Assembly (NCBI GenBank): GCA_017435745.1
Contig: JAFSEN010000044.1
Coordinates: 1 to 53,333, forward strand
From: Oscillospiraceae bacterium
GTDB lineage: Bacteria; Bacillota; Clostridia; Oscillospirales; Ruminococcaceae
Reading direction: 5' to 3'
DNA length: 53,333 bases
The notes below the pieces were generated by a model, which was not told the DNA's origin, ran no database searches, and saw only the letters and a list, made by a program, of their open reading frames with translations. Shown piece after piece: positions 1-7,673 of this stretch; within the stretch, counting starts at the first letter, position 1, and each line of letters starts with the position of its first letter. The translations under genes were made by a program, and so were the position numbers.

Positions 1-2
1 GT

Positions 3-278
3 AATTATTTAAGACCTGCGGAAACGAATGTAAAAGAGCGTATTTTTTTGGAAACCGACACGGCAGGACATCATGTATGCTACCGAAGGGTAGGCAGAGT
101 AAATGAACTTGTTATTGATGGTTTTGTTTATGACGAATACGAAAAGATTCTGGAAAATGCCCATGAACTTTCTGCACATCTTGATGGACATCTGTTTGCG
201 GTGGGACTTACGGAAGATACCAAAAATTATCTGTTTGTTGATGGAGAATGCATTAAGAAAAAACTTCGCCTTTGGTAA
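3..278 (+). CDS. C-terminal part of an unknown protein (5' truncated by window edge)
   Basis: The frame is open from the first bases of the window to a TAA at 276-278, so the visible 91 residues are the end of a longer protein; the TTG at 48 lies inside the open frame and is not needed as a start. The visible part is soluble, mixed alpha/beta in character, with no membrane segment and no motif I recognise. A run of charged residues (CIKKKLRLW) ends the chain. I cannot assign a function. Confidence 0.55.
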   Translation, partial: NYLRPAETNVKERIFLETDTAGHHVCYRRVGRVNELVIDGFVYDEYEKILENAHELSAHLDGHLFAVGLTEDTKNYLFVDGECIKKKLRLW

Positions 279-340
279 CCGAAAATTCGTACGGACATAT
301 CTGCCCGGTTTTATAAATAGGCAGTCTGCACATAAAGAAT

Positions 341-387
341 CCCTCCGCCGCCTTCGGCGGCACCTCCCTTTAACAAGGGAGGTTTTT
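341..387. repeat. dispersed palindromic repeat, module type CCTCCC
   Basis: Two inverted repeats lie side by side: GCCGCC ttc GGCGGC, then ACCTCCCTT taa CAAGGGAGGT followed by TTTT. The second hairpin can also act as terminator for the gene ending at 278. The same style of module recurs near 38.2, 39.5, 47.0 and 51.9 kb. Confidence 0.6.
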
Positions 388-454
388 ATATTGCCAAAAC
401 TTTGTTAAAGTGTTAAGATTAACCCATAATCATAATAAAAACGAGGTGCCCCCA

Positions 455-1321
455 ATGGAAAAAGCAAAAGTTTATTTCACCCGCGATATAAGCCCCGAAG
501 GTCTTATGAAAGTTTATGAAGCGCTTTCTCCGGAACTTCCGGGAAAAGTTGCGGTAAAAGTCCATTCCGGCGAAACCGGAAACCAAAATTTTCTTCATCC
601 GGAATTTTGGAAAGAACTTATCGAAAAAATCGGCGGAACCGTTACGGAATGCAACACCGCTTATGAAGGAACCCGCAACACCACCGAAAAACACCTTAAA
701 ACCATTGAGGAACACGGCTGGAACAAATATTTCCCGGTTGATCTTCTCGATGCCGAAGGCCCGGACTTTGAACTTCCGATTCCGGAAGGAAAAGTTATCA
801 AAAAGAACTTTGTGGGCAAGAACATCGTGAATTATGATTCTCTCCTCGTTCTTTCCCATTTTAAAGGTCATCCTATGGGCGGCTACGGCGGCGCGCTTAA
901 ACAGCTTTCAATAGGCGTTGCTTCTTCTTTCGGAAAAGCATATATCCACGGCGCCGGCGTTCCGGAAGAAATCTGGAGTTCCGACCATGATTCCTTCCTT
1001 GAATCCATGGCCGACGCTGCTTCCTCCGTTGTAAAATATTTCGGCGGAAAAGCCGCGTATATCAACGTTATGAAAAACATGTCCGTTGATTGCGATTGCT
1101 GCGCTGTTGCGGAAGACCCCTGCATGAAAGATATCGGAATTCTTTGCAGCCTTGATCCTATCGCCATTGACAGAGCCTGTCTTGACCTTGTTTATGCTTC
1201 CGATGATCCCGGTCGCGACCACCTTATTGAAAGAATCGAAAGCCGCAACGGCGTTCACACCATCGAAGCAGCTCTCGAGCTCGGTTTCGGAACCGCGGAA
1301 TATGAACTTATCGAAATCTAA
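455..1321 (+). CDS. DUF362 family iron-sulfur protein
   Basis: A 288-residue soluble protein of the DUF362 family (COG2768, 'Fe-S center protein'), whose biochemical role is not settled. The motif SHFKGHPMGGYGGALK (residues 134-149) is typical of the family, and a cysteine cluster (C213, C215, C216, C223) could ligate a cluster or metal. The usual ferredoxin-type C-terminal extension with two CxxCxxC motifs is absent, so this is a short form. The start ATG at 455 is chosen because GAGGTG lies 7 bases upstream; the frame also extends upstream to 410, but that part is leader sequence. A strong terminator follows. Confidence 0.8.
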   Translation: MEKAKVYFTRDISPEGLMKVYEALSPELPGKVAVKVHSGETGNQNFLHPEFWKELIEKIGGTVTECNTAYEGTRNTTEKHLKTIEEHGWNKYFPVDLLDAEGPDFELPIPEGKVIKKNFVGKNIVNYDSLLVLSHFKGHPMGGYGGALKQLSIGVASSFGKAYIHGAGVPEEIWSSDHDSFLESMADAASSVVKYFGGKAAYINVMKNMSVDCDCCAVAEDPCMKDIGILCSLDPIAIDRACLDLVYASDDPGRDHLIERIESRNGVHTIEAALELGFGTAEYELIEI

Positions 1322-1330
1322 TAATAAAAC

Positions 1331-1373
1331 AAAAGGTGCATTTCGGAAAACCGAAATGCACCTTGTTTTTTTT
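1331..1373 (+). terminator. Rho-independent terminator of the DUF362 gene
   Basis: Perfect 14-bp stem (1333-1346 with 1351-1364), AAAA loop, then a run of T. Confidence 0.9.
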
Positions 1374-1380
1374 GATAAAA

Positions 1381-1406
1381 CGGAACGGTCAAGACCGTTC
1401 CCTACA
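1381..1406. repeat. dispersed palindromic repeat, module GGAACGGTC..GACCGTTCC
   Basis: GGAACGGTC aa GACCGTTCC followed by CTAC. An identical copy lies at 51835-51858. Confidence 0.7.
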
Positions 1407-1443
1407 ACAAAACAGGCAAAAAATCCCACTTTTTTTACAAAAC

Positions 1444-1480
1444 AAAAAGACCGAAACAACAAAAGTCGTTTCGGTCTTTT
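1444..1480 (-). terminator. terminator behind the relic tRNA 3' end
   Basis: On the minus strand AAGACCGAAAC pairs with GTTTCGGTCTT and is followed by T residues. It sits directly after the second, broken copy of the tRNA-Arg 3' end, so that copy was once a transcribed gene end. Confidence 0.65.
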
Positions 1481-1481
1481 A

Positions 1482-1506
1482 TGGTGCGCTGCAAAGGACT
1501 CGAATA
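1482..1506 (-). pseudogene. relic 3' end of a tRNA-Arg gene
   Basis: The minus strand reads TTCGAGTCCTTTGCAGCGC then ACCA, matching the T arm and acceptor end of the intact tRNA-Arg at 1721-1797 with one difference. The rest of the tRNA is missing. It could be what remains of a tandem tRNA copy or an attachment-site duplicate left by an inserted element. Confidence 0.7.
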
Positions 1507-1683
1507 AGTTTTTGCTTCGCAAAACCTTAATGATTTGCTCGGCACTTGCGTATTTTGAAAAAAACTTTGCCGGAAAAAAGCGTGTTCCGCTTCGTTTACA
1601 CTCGCAAATCTCTCGGGCTGAAAACGATTCACAGAATCGTTTTTTTAACGCCATCGTCCCATTCGGGGGTTCGAGTCTTTTTT
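1493..1683. other. insert between two tRNA 3' ends, bounded by a short inverted repeat
   Basis: The segment carries no convincing gene. Its edges form an inverted repeat: AAAGGACTCGAA at 1493-1504 and TTCGAGTCTTTT near 1672-1683, both derived from tRNA T-arm sequence. Inside lie small hairpins (AACGATTC..GAATCGTT, TTTTGC..GCAAAA). This is MITE-like in size and form but encodes no transposase. Confidence 0.4.
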
Positions 1684-1691
1684 TACAAACA

Positions 1692-1720
1692 AAAAAGGAC
1701 ACCGTTAGGTGTCCTTTTTA
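1692..1720 (-). terminator. terminator of tRNA-Arg
   Basis: Minus strand: GGACACC taac GGTGTCC followed by seven T, directly after the CCA end. Confidence 0.9.
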
Positions 1721-1797
1721 TGGTGCGCTGCAAGGGACTCGAACCCCTGGCCTACTGATTCGTAGTCAGTCACTCTATCCAACTGAGCTAGCAACGC
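1721..1797 (-). tRNA. tRNA-Arg(ACG)
   Basis: A complete 77-nt cloverleaf on the minus strand. Acceptor GCGTTGC pairs with GCAGCGC and the CCA is encoded. The anticodon stem ACTGA/TCAGT encloses loop CTACGAA, giving anticodon ACG (Arg, CGN codons, with A34 presumably edited to inosine by TadA). The T loop is TTCGAGT. A terminator follows at once. Confidence 0.95.
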
Positions 1798-1884
1798 AGA
1801 AAATGCGGTTTTTCGCCGCATTTGATATAATACCATACGAAAATCGTTCTGTCAAGATTAATTTTAAATTTTTTGCCAAATTTA

Positions 1885-3153
1885 TCAGAAAAGGTTTCGT
1901 CTGAATTTGTTCCAGCGGCGGCGGGAAAAAACAACCGCCACAGCCGCCACAGCCGAAAGAACAAGCCAGACTGTCATAACGATTCCCCAGCCGGCAGCAT
2001 CAACAAGAATGCCCGTGACCCAGCTCATTATTGCGGTGCTTAAATTGGCAATGGCGTTAAGCGTTCCGGTTATCATCGAAACTTTTCCGACGTTGTGGAA
2101 ATACATTGGGATTGTGCCGACGATAAACATATTCTGTCCAAGGGAACAGGCATAGGTAACCGCAAGGGCAACGATTGAAACAACGATTGAAAATTGTCCG
2201 AAAAGCGCAAGCATTGAAAGAGCGGCGGAGGAAATTACAAAAAGAATAAAAAGGGAAGAAAGTTCGTCCCTTGTCCTTGCCATTATATAGTTTGCAAGGT
2301 ATGGGCCGAAAAGTCCGAAAACCGGAAGAAGCGTTCCGGTAAGAATGGAAACAACGGAATTCATCTCGAACATATCGCTTATGAAAGTCGGAACCCATGT
2401 GGACATACAGTCCTTGAGAATGCCCTGAACTCCGGAAGCCACCGCAAGGGTCATAAGACCGGAAACGGCAAGAAGTTTTATAAAATTGCTCGGAATTTCG
2501 TCATGGGGAACAGATTCGCCCTCTTCGTTTATACGGACGGGAATTTCTTCGGCAACGCCGTTTTTCTCCGTATCCTTTTCAATTTTTGTGGTTACGATTA
2601 TCCAGACCAAAGCCGCACCGAAGGTGCAGACAGAACCGCAGATGAACGAAGCGCTCCAACCCTTTGCGCTTATAAGCAGAGCCGAAAGGATGTATGCAAA
2701 AAGTGTGCCGCCGGCCATTGTTGTGGCAAGGGCGGTGCAGGCTTTCTGCCGCCTTGATGTATGAACTCTGTCGGAAACAATTCGGCAGATTGGCGCCCAG
2801 AGCAAAGCTTGGGAAAGTCCGTTCGCGCTCCAGAGAACGGTCATAACCGCAACGGGGGGAGCAAAGCTTATGGCAAAGTTTATAAGCGAGGAACAGGTGA
2901 GCCCGGTGAAAACAAGATAGCGCGGCGGAACTTTGTCGCCGAGCCATCCGCTGAGGAATTGGCCAAGACCGTAGCAGATGAAAAAACCTGTGGTAACGGC
3001 GCCCGCTTCGGATTTAAGCAAAATTCCCGAATTTGTCATTTCCGCCATGGAGGCGGAAAAATTGAGTCTTCCTATGTAAGAAAAGCTGTATGCCATCCAG
3101 CATACCGCAACAAAAACGGCGGTCAGCCGGCCGCTTTGGATTTTTTTCTTCAT
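1885..3153 (-). CDS. MFS transporter, organophosphate:phosphate antiporter-like
   Basis: A 422-residue integral membrane protein with about 12 hydrophobic segments in two halves and a charged central loop near residues 190-220. The N-terminal SYIGRLNFSASM and the loop GYGxGQFLSGxLGDKxxPR style sequence (ICYGLGQFLSGWLGDKVPPR) match the OPA branch of the major facilitator superfamily (GlpT/UhpT/PgtP relatives). Likely substrate is a phosphorylated organic compound, but this is only family inference. It is a single gene with its own promoter, divergent from the flavodoxin-like gene and ending next to tRNA-Arg without a clear terminator. Confidence 0.8.
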   Translation of the reverse strand: MKKKIQSGRLTAVFVAVCWMAYSFSYIGRLNFSASMAEMTNSGILLKSEAGAVTTGFFICYGLGQFLSGWLGDKVPPRYLVFTGLTCSSLINFAISFAPPVAVMTVLWSANGLSQALLWAPICRIVSDRVHTSRRQKACTALATTMAGGTLFAYILSALLISAKGWSASFICGSVCTFGAALVWIIVTTKIEKDTEKNGVAEEIPVRINEEGESVPHDEIPSNFIKLLAVSGLMTLAVASGVQGILKDCMSTWVPTFISDMFEMNSVVSILTGTLLPVFGLFGPYLANYIMARTRDELSSLFILFVISSAALSMLALFGQFSIVVSIVALAVTYACSLGQNMFIVGTIPMYFHNVGKVSMITGTLNAIANLSTAIMSWVTGILVDAAGWGIVMTVWLVLSAVAAVAVVFSRRRWNKFRRNLF

Positions 3154-3205
3154 TTTTCAGCAGTCGCCGCCTTTCTGTACAAAATTCCGTTCTTTTGTTG
3201 AAATA

Positions 3206-3234
3206 ATTATAACACTTTTTACAATGTAATACAA
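3206..3234 (-). promoter_or_regulatory. promoter of the MFS gene
   Basis: Minus strand TTGTAT (3234-3229), 17-bp spacer, TATAAT (3211-3206). The spacer contains the palindrome TTACAATGTAA, a possible operator. Confidence 0.65.
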
Positions 3235-3304
3235 TATCACACAGAAGCACAAAAAACGGGGCGCTTTTTGCGTTTTTGCACAAAAAATCGCTTGAGATTT
3301 GTCT

Positions 3305-3333
3305 TTGCAAAGAGAACATTTATGTGATATTAT
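3305..3333 (+). promoter_or_regulatory. promoter of the flavodoxin-like gene
   Basis: TTGCAA (3305-3310), 17-bp spacer, TATTAT (3328-3333), about 20 bases before the GGAGG site. Confidence 0.6.
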
Positions 3334-3373
3334 ATCTATATGTTATTTTCCGGAGGAAGGCGGCGGTTGCTTT

Positions 3374-3868
3374 TTGAAAACATTGATAATTTATTCATCA
3401 AAAACCGGAACAACAAAAAAATGCGCGGCGCTTCTTGCGGCAAACATCGGCGCAGACAGCTGCGACCTTTTTGAAATTTCAGAAAATATTCCGGAAATTT
3501 CCGATTACGAATGTGTCGCAATAGGTTCCTATGTAAGAATGGGAGTTATCGACAAAAAAATTTCCGCCTATCTTCAGAAACATAAGGAAGAACTTTTTGG
3601 AACAAAGTTCGGCCTTTTTATCTGTTCCTGCCTTGCGGATAAAGTTTCCGATGCGATAACCAAAAATTTCAGCGAGGAATTTATGGACCACGCGGCGGTG
3701 ATCGATACATTCGGCGGGGAACTTCCCGGGGATAAGATCAAAGGAATGGATAAGCTTATTGTCAATTCGATTATAAAAATCGCAAAAACCGACCCTTCTT
3801 TTAAAGTTTTTGAAAAAATAATCCCCGAAAGCATCACAAATTTTGCAACCGTGCTCAAAGAAATGTAA
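3374..3868 (+). CDS. flavodoxin domain protein
   Basis: A 164-residue cytoplasmic protein starting MKTLIIYSSKTGTTKKCA, the FMN phosphate-binding loop of flavodoxins. The following GSYVRMG segment is typical of the HemG-like 'menaquinone-dependent protoporphyrinogen oxidase' subgroup (flavodoxin_5), though no heme genes are nearby, so a general electron carrier is equally likely. The start is the TTG at 3374, which sits behind GGAGGAAGGCGG and begins exactly at the first beta strand; the upstream in-frame ATG would add a leader with no homology. It shares a bidirectional terminator with greA. Confidence 0.75.
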   Translation: MKTLIIYSSKTGTTKKCAALLAANIGADSCDLFEISENIPEISDYECVAIGSYVRMGVIDKKISAYLQKHKEELFGTKFGLFICSCLADKVSDAITKNFSEEFMDHAAVIDTFGGELPGDKIKGMDKLIVNSIIKIAKTDPSFKVFEKIIPESITNFATVLKEM

Positions 3869-3869
3869 C

Positions 3870-3913
3870 AAAAAAGCTTCCGTGCTCAAGTTTGAGCACG
3901 GAAGCTTTTTTTT
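3870..3913. terminator. bidirectional terminator carrying an inverted pair of GTGCTCAA words
   Basis: AAAAAAGCTTCC GTGCTCAA gt TTGAGCAC GGAAGCTTTTTT. Serves the flavodoxin-like gene and greA, which converge. The arms are exact opposed copies of the over-represented 8-mer. Confidence 0.9.
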
Positions 3914-4415
3914 AATAACTTGCAAGAGGCGCGGTATCGTCGTCGCCCATTTTTTCTATGGATTTTATGATAACGTCATAACTGTAATCGCCGTTCACCT
4001 GAACGGTGCAGGTTTCGCCGAGCTTTTTGCCGAAAACCGCTTTTCCAAAAGGGGATTCCTTGCTTACAAATCCTGCGGAAACGTCATAGCGCACTTCGGT
4101 GACAATCTGGTAAGATTCCTCCGCGTCGTCTTCGGGAATATATACGGTAACTTTGTCAAAAAGCCCCACAACTCCTTCTTCGGCGCTTCCGTCGATTATG
4201 ACCGCGGTTTTTATCATAGCCTCAAGATAGCGGATACGGCTGTCGTTGCGGCCCTTTGCCCTTTTTGCTTCTTTATATTCAAAGTTTTCGGAAAGATCGC
4301 CGAATCCTCGGGCGGTTTTTACGTCGTCAAGAATCTGCGGGCGAAGAACAAGCTTGCGGTATTCAAGTTCTTCCTGCATTTTCTTTATATCGTTGGCGGT
4401 AAGTTCGTCATGCAT
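3912..4415 (-). CDS. greA: transcription elongation factor GreA
   Basis: A 167-residue protein. The N-terminal coiled coil (about residues 5-80) holds the GDLSENFEYKEAKR tip motif with the acidic residues that enter the RNA polymerase secondary channel and trigger transcript cleavage. The C-terminal FKBP-like domain ends with ESPFGKAVFGKKLGE. Start taken at the ATG at 4415 (MHDELTAN), giving the usual GreA length; the frame extends upstream without homology. Single gene, converging on the flavodoxin-like gene. Confidence 0.93.
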   Translation of the reverse strand: MHDELTANDIKKMQEELEYRKLVLRPQILDDVKTARGFGDLSENFEYKEAKRAKGRNDSRIRYLEAMIKTAVIIDGSAEEGVVGLFDKVTVYIPEDDAEESYQIVTEVRYDVSAGFVSKESPFGKAVFGKKLGETCTVQVNGDYSYDVIIKSIEKMGDDDTAPLASY

Positions 4416-4603
4416 AAAAGTTTTTCTGCCTTTCGTTTTCGTTATAATCCTATTATATTCCCAAACGAAGGCTTTTTTCAAGGAATATTGAACTTATTTT
4501 GGCCAAAAATTAAATATCAGGTACTTTTCAGCTTTTAAAAAATGTTGTATAATAATAAACTGTAGGAATATACTTTAACAGAAAAGGAGGCAAAACAGAT
4601 ATT

Positions 4604-5458
4604 ATGAGACCTATTAAAATCATAAGCGACAGCACCGCGGATCTTCCGCAGGAGCTCATTGAAAAATACGATATAGAAGTTCTTCCCCTTTCCATAACTC
4701 TCGGAGAAAACACATATAAGGACGGAATCGAAGTTTCCGCAGACGATATCTATAAATTCTATGACGAAACAAAGGGGCTTCCGAAAACTTCCGCTGTTTC
4801 CGTTCTCGAATATACCGAAGCTTTCACCCCCTGGATCGAAAAAGGATACGATATCATCCATTTCACCATAAGCTCCACAATGTCCGCCTGCTACCAGAAC
4901 GCATGCATCGCCGCGGTTGAACTCGGACATGTCTGGTCCATAGATTCCGCAAACCTTTCTTCCGGAATCGGACTCCAGGTTGTTCTTGCTGCGGAACTTG
5001 CCGCAAAAGGCGAAAGCGCCGAAGTAATTGCAAAACATATTGCCGAAGCAAAAACAAGAGTTGACGCAAGCTTTATTCTCAACCAGCTTGAATTCCTTCA
5101 TAAAGGCGGAAGATGCAGCAGCGTTGCCGCCCTTGGCGCAAACCTTCTTAAACTCAAACCCTGCATCGAAGTTGTGGATGGTTCCATGAAAGTGGGCAAA
5201 AAATACCGCGGAGCCTATGAAAAATGCGCTCTTGAATATGTTCGCGACAGACTTGAAGGAAACGACAATATCGAAACCGATATCATCTTCATCACCTGGG
5301 CCGGAGTTGACGCAAAACTTCTCAAGGAAATCGAGAAGGAAGTTAAAAAATGCCATAAATTCCGTACAGTTATTGTAAACCAGGCCGGAAGCACCATTAC
5401 CGGACATTGCGGCCCCGGAACTTTCGGAGTTCTTTATTTCCGCAAGGAGAACAAATAA
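4604..5458 (+). CDS. DegV family fatty-acid-binding protein (FakB-like)
   Basis: A 284-residue cytoplasmic protein of the DegV family. DegV proteins bind a fatty acid in a buried pocket and, as FakB, present it to the kinase FakA. Seen here: DSTADLP at residues 9-15, TSAVS near 61-65, TISSTMSACYQNA near 88-100 and FLHKGGR near 165-171, all in family positions. GGAGG lies 13 bases before the ATG, and a TATAAT with a weak -35 is near 4548. No FakA gene is next to it; a FakA-type fragment is encoded at 48436. It is followed 18 bases later by the serine dehydratase gene. Confidence 0.9.
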   Translation: MRPIKIISDSTADLPQELIEKYDIEVLPLSITLGENTYKDGIEVSADDIYKFYDETKGLPKTSAVSVLEYTEAFTPWIEKGYDIIHFTISSTMSACYQNACIAAVELGHVWSIDSANLSSGIGLQVVLAAELAAKGESAEVIAKHIAEAKTRVDASFILNQLEFLHKGGRCSSVAALGANLLKLKPCIEVVDGSMKVGKKYRGAYEKCALEYVRDRLEGNDNIETDIIFITWAGVDAKLLKEIEKEVKKCHKFRTVIVNQAGSTITGHCGPGTFGVLYFRKENK

Positions 5459-5476
5459 AACAAAAGAAGGGTTACT

Positions 5477-6688
5477 ATGAAAAGTTTAACCAATCTTTAC
5501 AGGATAGGAAGAGGCCCTTCCAGTTCCCATACAATCGGCCCGGAAAGAGCCGCGCTTTATTTCAAGGGAAAAAACCCGGAAGCGGAAGGTTTTTCCGTAA
5601 CGCTTTACGGTTCCCTTGCAAAAACCGGCAAAGGCCATATGACCGATGCGGTTCTGCGCCAGACTTTTGCGCCGGTCCCTTCGGAGATAATCTTCGATTT
5701 TGAAGCGGACGAAAACAGCTTTTATCACCCAAACGCAATGGATATGCACGCATATAAAAACGGCGAAGAGGTTGATAAAATCCGCGTCTATTCCATCGGC
5801 GGCGGCGAAATTGCCGTTGAGGGAACGGATTACGTCGCCCCTCCGGAAGTTTATTATGAGGACAGCTTCGAGGAAATTGCCGAATATTGCCGGGAACATG
5901 AGATCCGCATCTGGGAATATGTCGAGCGCATGGAAGGCCCCCATATCTGGGATTATCTTGAAGAAGTATGGCTCCAGATGAAAAAAACCATCAAGGAAGG
6001 CCTTAAATCCGAAGGAGTTCTTGCCGGCGGATTGGGCGTTCAGCGCAAAGCGGCTTTTCTTTATAACCAGTACCACATGGACGAAAGCGCTGAAACAAAG
6101 GAAAACCGAATCGTTTGTTCCTATGCTTTTGCGGTCGGCGAACAGAACGCCAGCAACGGAACGGTTGTAACCGCTCCAACCTGCGGAGCGGCAGGGGTTA
6201 TGCCTGCGGTGCTTTATTACTGGCAGAAAAAACGCAAAATTTCCGATATGGATATCCTCCATGGCCTTGCCACCGGCGGAATTATCGGAAACCTTATCAA
6301 AACAAACGCTTCCATTTCCGGCGCGGAATGCGGATGCCAGGCTGAAATCGGAACAGCCTGCTGCATGGCTTCCGCGGCGCTTGCGGAAATTTGCGGAATG
6401 AGCCTTGACCAGATCGAATATGCGGCGGAAGTTTCAATGGAGCATATGCTCGGGCTTACCTGCGACCCAATCGACGGGCTTGTTCAGATTCCCTGCATCG
6501 AGCGCAACGCCGTTGCGGCAATGCGTTCCATAAACGCCATTTCTCTTGCAAATTTCCTTACCCATACGAGAAAAATTTCCTTCGATACGGTTGTAAAAAC
6601 CATGTACGAAACCGGAAAAGATATTAAAAGCCGTTACCGCGAAACTTCCGAAGGCGGCCTTGCAAAACATTATTGCAGCTGCGACTGA
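5477..6688 (+). CDS. iron-sulfur L-serine dehydratase (L-serine ammonia-lyase)
   Basis: Converts L-serine to pyruvate and ammonia using a [4Fe-4S] cluster. The 403-residue chain has both parts fused: a beta domain starting with GPSSSHTIGPERAA (residues 13-26) and an alpha domain with NGTVVTAPTCGAAGVMPAV and repeated Cys residues (ECGCQ, CC, LTCDPIDGLVQIPC) able to hold the cluster. It ends with YRETSEGGLA as in the family, plus a short tail rich in Cys. Probably co-transcribed with degV (18-bp gap) and ended by a terminator at 6694. Confidence 0.92.
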   Translation: MKSLTNLYRIGRGPSSSHTIGPERAALYFKGKNPEAEGFSVTLYGSLAKTGKGHMTDAVLRQTFAPVPSEIIFDFEADENSFYHPNAMDMHAYKNGEEVDKIRVYSIGGGEIAVEGTDYVAPPEVYYEDSFEEIAEYCREHEIRIWEYVERMEGPHIWDYLEEVWLQMKKTIKEGLKSEGVLAGGLGVQRKAAFLYNQYHMDESAETKENRIVCSYAFAVGEQNASNGTVVTAPTCGAAGVMPAVLYYWQKKRKISDMDILHGLATGGIIGNLIKTNASISGAECGCQAEIGTACCMASAALAEICGMSLDQIEYAAEVSMEHMLGLTCDPIDGLVQIPCIERNAVAAMRSINAISLANFLTHTRKISFDTVVKTMYETGKDIKSRYRETSEGGLAKHYCSCD

Positions 6689-6693
6689 TTTGC

Positions 6694-6726
6694 TGAAAAA
6701 AGGGGACGAAAGTCCCCTTTTTTTGT
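6694..6726 (+). terminator. terminator of the serine dehydratase gene
   Basis: AAAAAAGGGGAC gaaa GTCCCCTTTTTTT. A second terminator with the same GGGGAC/GTCCCC core lies at 7455-7487, beyond the inserted-looking gene. Confidence 0.85.
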
Positions 6727-6900
6727 TTAAATAGCTTGTTTTTTTGCATGAAAGAGGATATATTTTAATTGGGATATTTCTGCCCTGCGGATTCGCACGG
6801 CAGGACACCCATTGGAATGTTGCCAATATGATATACGGCGACAATCCGAATAAAAAGAACACAAACAATCTTTGCGTTCCTTTTCGAGGAGGTGTTTTGA

Positions 6901-7293
6901 GTGTATACTGAAAATGGAATAACCTATTTCACCAATCCATGGATTAGAAACCTCGTTTTTATTGCATGTACTCTTTTATTGGACCTTGTTGTATCTTTAT
7001 TTATGCGTAGTGAGCTTGCTAGTAATTTTAACAAACACAGATTTAGACAGGAAATAAAAGATAAAACTCTTTTTGAAAAATATACGTTATGTTTTTTATA
7101 TAATAAAGCAAAAAATAATGTTATAAAAACTTATTTTCTAATTTATTGGATGCATTTTATATTGGTTTTTCTTGTCTGCCTATTGTTTGTATTAAGCACA
7201 CAGAACATTATCCCTCAAAATTCATTTAAAATTATTTATATAATACACTATGTTATTATTATTTGCTCTGTTTGTATATTAAGGAATAAATAA
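6901..7293 (+). CDS. small AT-rich membrane protein of unknown function
   Basis: A 130-residue protein starting at GTG 6901 behind GAGGAGGTG. Three hydrophobic segments are visible (about residues 16-34, 80-99, 108-125) with a basic cytoplasmic-looking loop between the first two (HRFRQEIKDK). I do not recognise a family. Its codon use is unlike the neighbours: A/T-ending codons and TTA leucines replace the CTT/GTT/CGC habit of the surrounding genes. It sits between two similar terminators, which suggests a late arrival in the serine dehydratase-nrdD gap. Confidence 0.6.
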   Translation: MYTENGITYFTNPWIRNLVFIACTLLLDLVVSLFMRSELASNFNKHRFRQEIKDKTLFEKYTLCFLYNKAKNNVIKTYFLIYWMHFILVFLVCLLFVLSTQNIIPQNSFKIIYIIHYVIIICSVCILRNK

Positions 7294-7359
7294 TAATTAA
7301 TAATTTAATTTTCATACAATAATTTAATAAAGATATAAATTTACAACTTATTCGCTGTG

Positions 7360-7386
7360 AAGCCTCTCTTTTGAGGGGCTTGCTTT
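7360..7386 (+). terminator. terminator of the small membrane protein gene
   Basis: 9-bp stem AAGCCTCTC/GAGGGGCTT with one G-U pair, then GCTTT; the T-run is short. Confidence 0.5.
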
Positions 7387-7454
7387 ATATCCACCACAAG
7401 TTATTGTAAAACTTACACATACGGCCTTGCCGGAAATCGTAAAGTTTCAACTTT

Positions 7455-7487
7455 TGAAAAAGGGGGACTAAAGTCCCCTTTTTTGTT
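7455..7487 (+). terminator. second GGGGAC-type terminator
   Basis: GAAAAAGGGGGAC taaa GTCCCCTTTTTTG, near-copy of the terminator at 6694. No gene directly precedes it, so it may be a duplicate left by insertion of the intervening segment. Confidence 0.75.
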
Positions 7488-7527
7488 TTTACGGTGAAGA
7501 ATGTAAAAACTGCGCATAATTAAAAAC

Positions 7528-7565
7528 TTTTGTCAAGGGAAAACGGAAAAAATATTTTGACAAAA
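7528..7565. promoter_or_regulatory. inverted repeat upstream of nrdD, possible operator
   Basis: TTTTGTCAA (7528-7536) and TTGACAAAA (7557-7565), perfect 9-bp arms with a 20-bp gap, just upstream of the nrdD promoter. It does not match the NrdR box consensus as I know it. Similar half-sites occur upstream of the kinase-like gene at 40935. Confidence 0.35.
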
Positions 7566-7594
7566 ACGGACCCTTAATTCTACAAATCCTACAA

Positions 7595-7623
7595 TTGACC
7601 TTTGCGGCCGGTTAACTTATAAT
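7595..7623 (+). promoter_or_regulatory. promoter of nrdD
   Basis: TTGACC (7595-7600), 17-bp spacer, perfect TATAAT (7618-7623). A GGGGAGG site precedes the ATG at 7674. Confidence 0.8.
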
Positions 7624-7673
7624 ATTGAATAGAACTTTATTAAAAGTGAATTCACCCGGGGAGGTTTTTTTAT

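Larger units (their letters stand above)
7294..7594. other. AT-rich intergenic stretch with two terminators
   Basis: No gene seen. A hairpin AAGCCTCTC..GAGGGGCTT at 7360-7381 can end the membrane-protein transcript. A second terminator at 7455-7487 repeats the GGGGAC/GTCCCC core of the one behind the serine dehydratase gene. A 9-bp inverted repeat then leads into the nrdD promoter. Confidence 0.6.

Noticed and set aside
410..454. N-terminal extension of the DUF362 protein from the ATG at 410
   Set aside because: The ATG at 455 has a GAGGTG site at the right distance and starts the conserved domain; the upstream 15 codons do not fit the family.
1152..1904. Open frame across the tRNA region on the plus strand
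   Set aside because: It runs through a terminator, the tRNA gene and repeats, and has no start site or recognisable protein sequence.
7490..7673. NrdR box upstream of nrdD
   Set aside because: No ACACTATATATAGT-like pair was found; only the unrelated TTTTGTCAA inverted repeat is visible.
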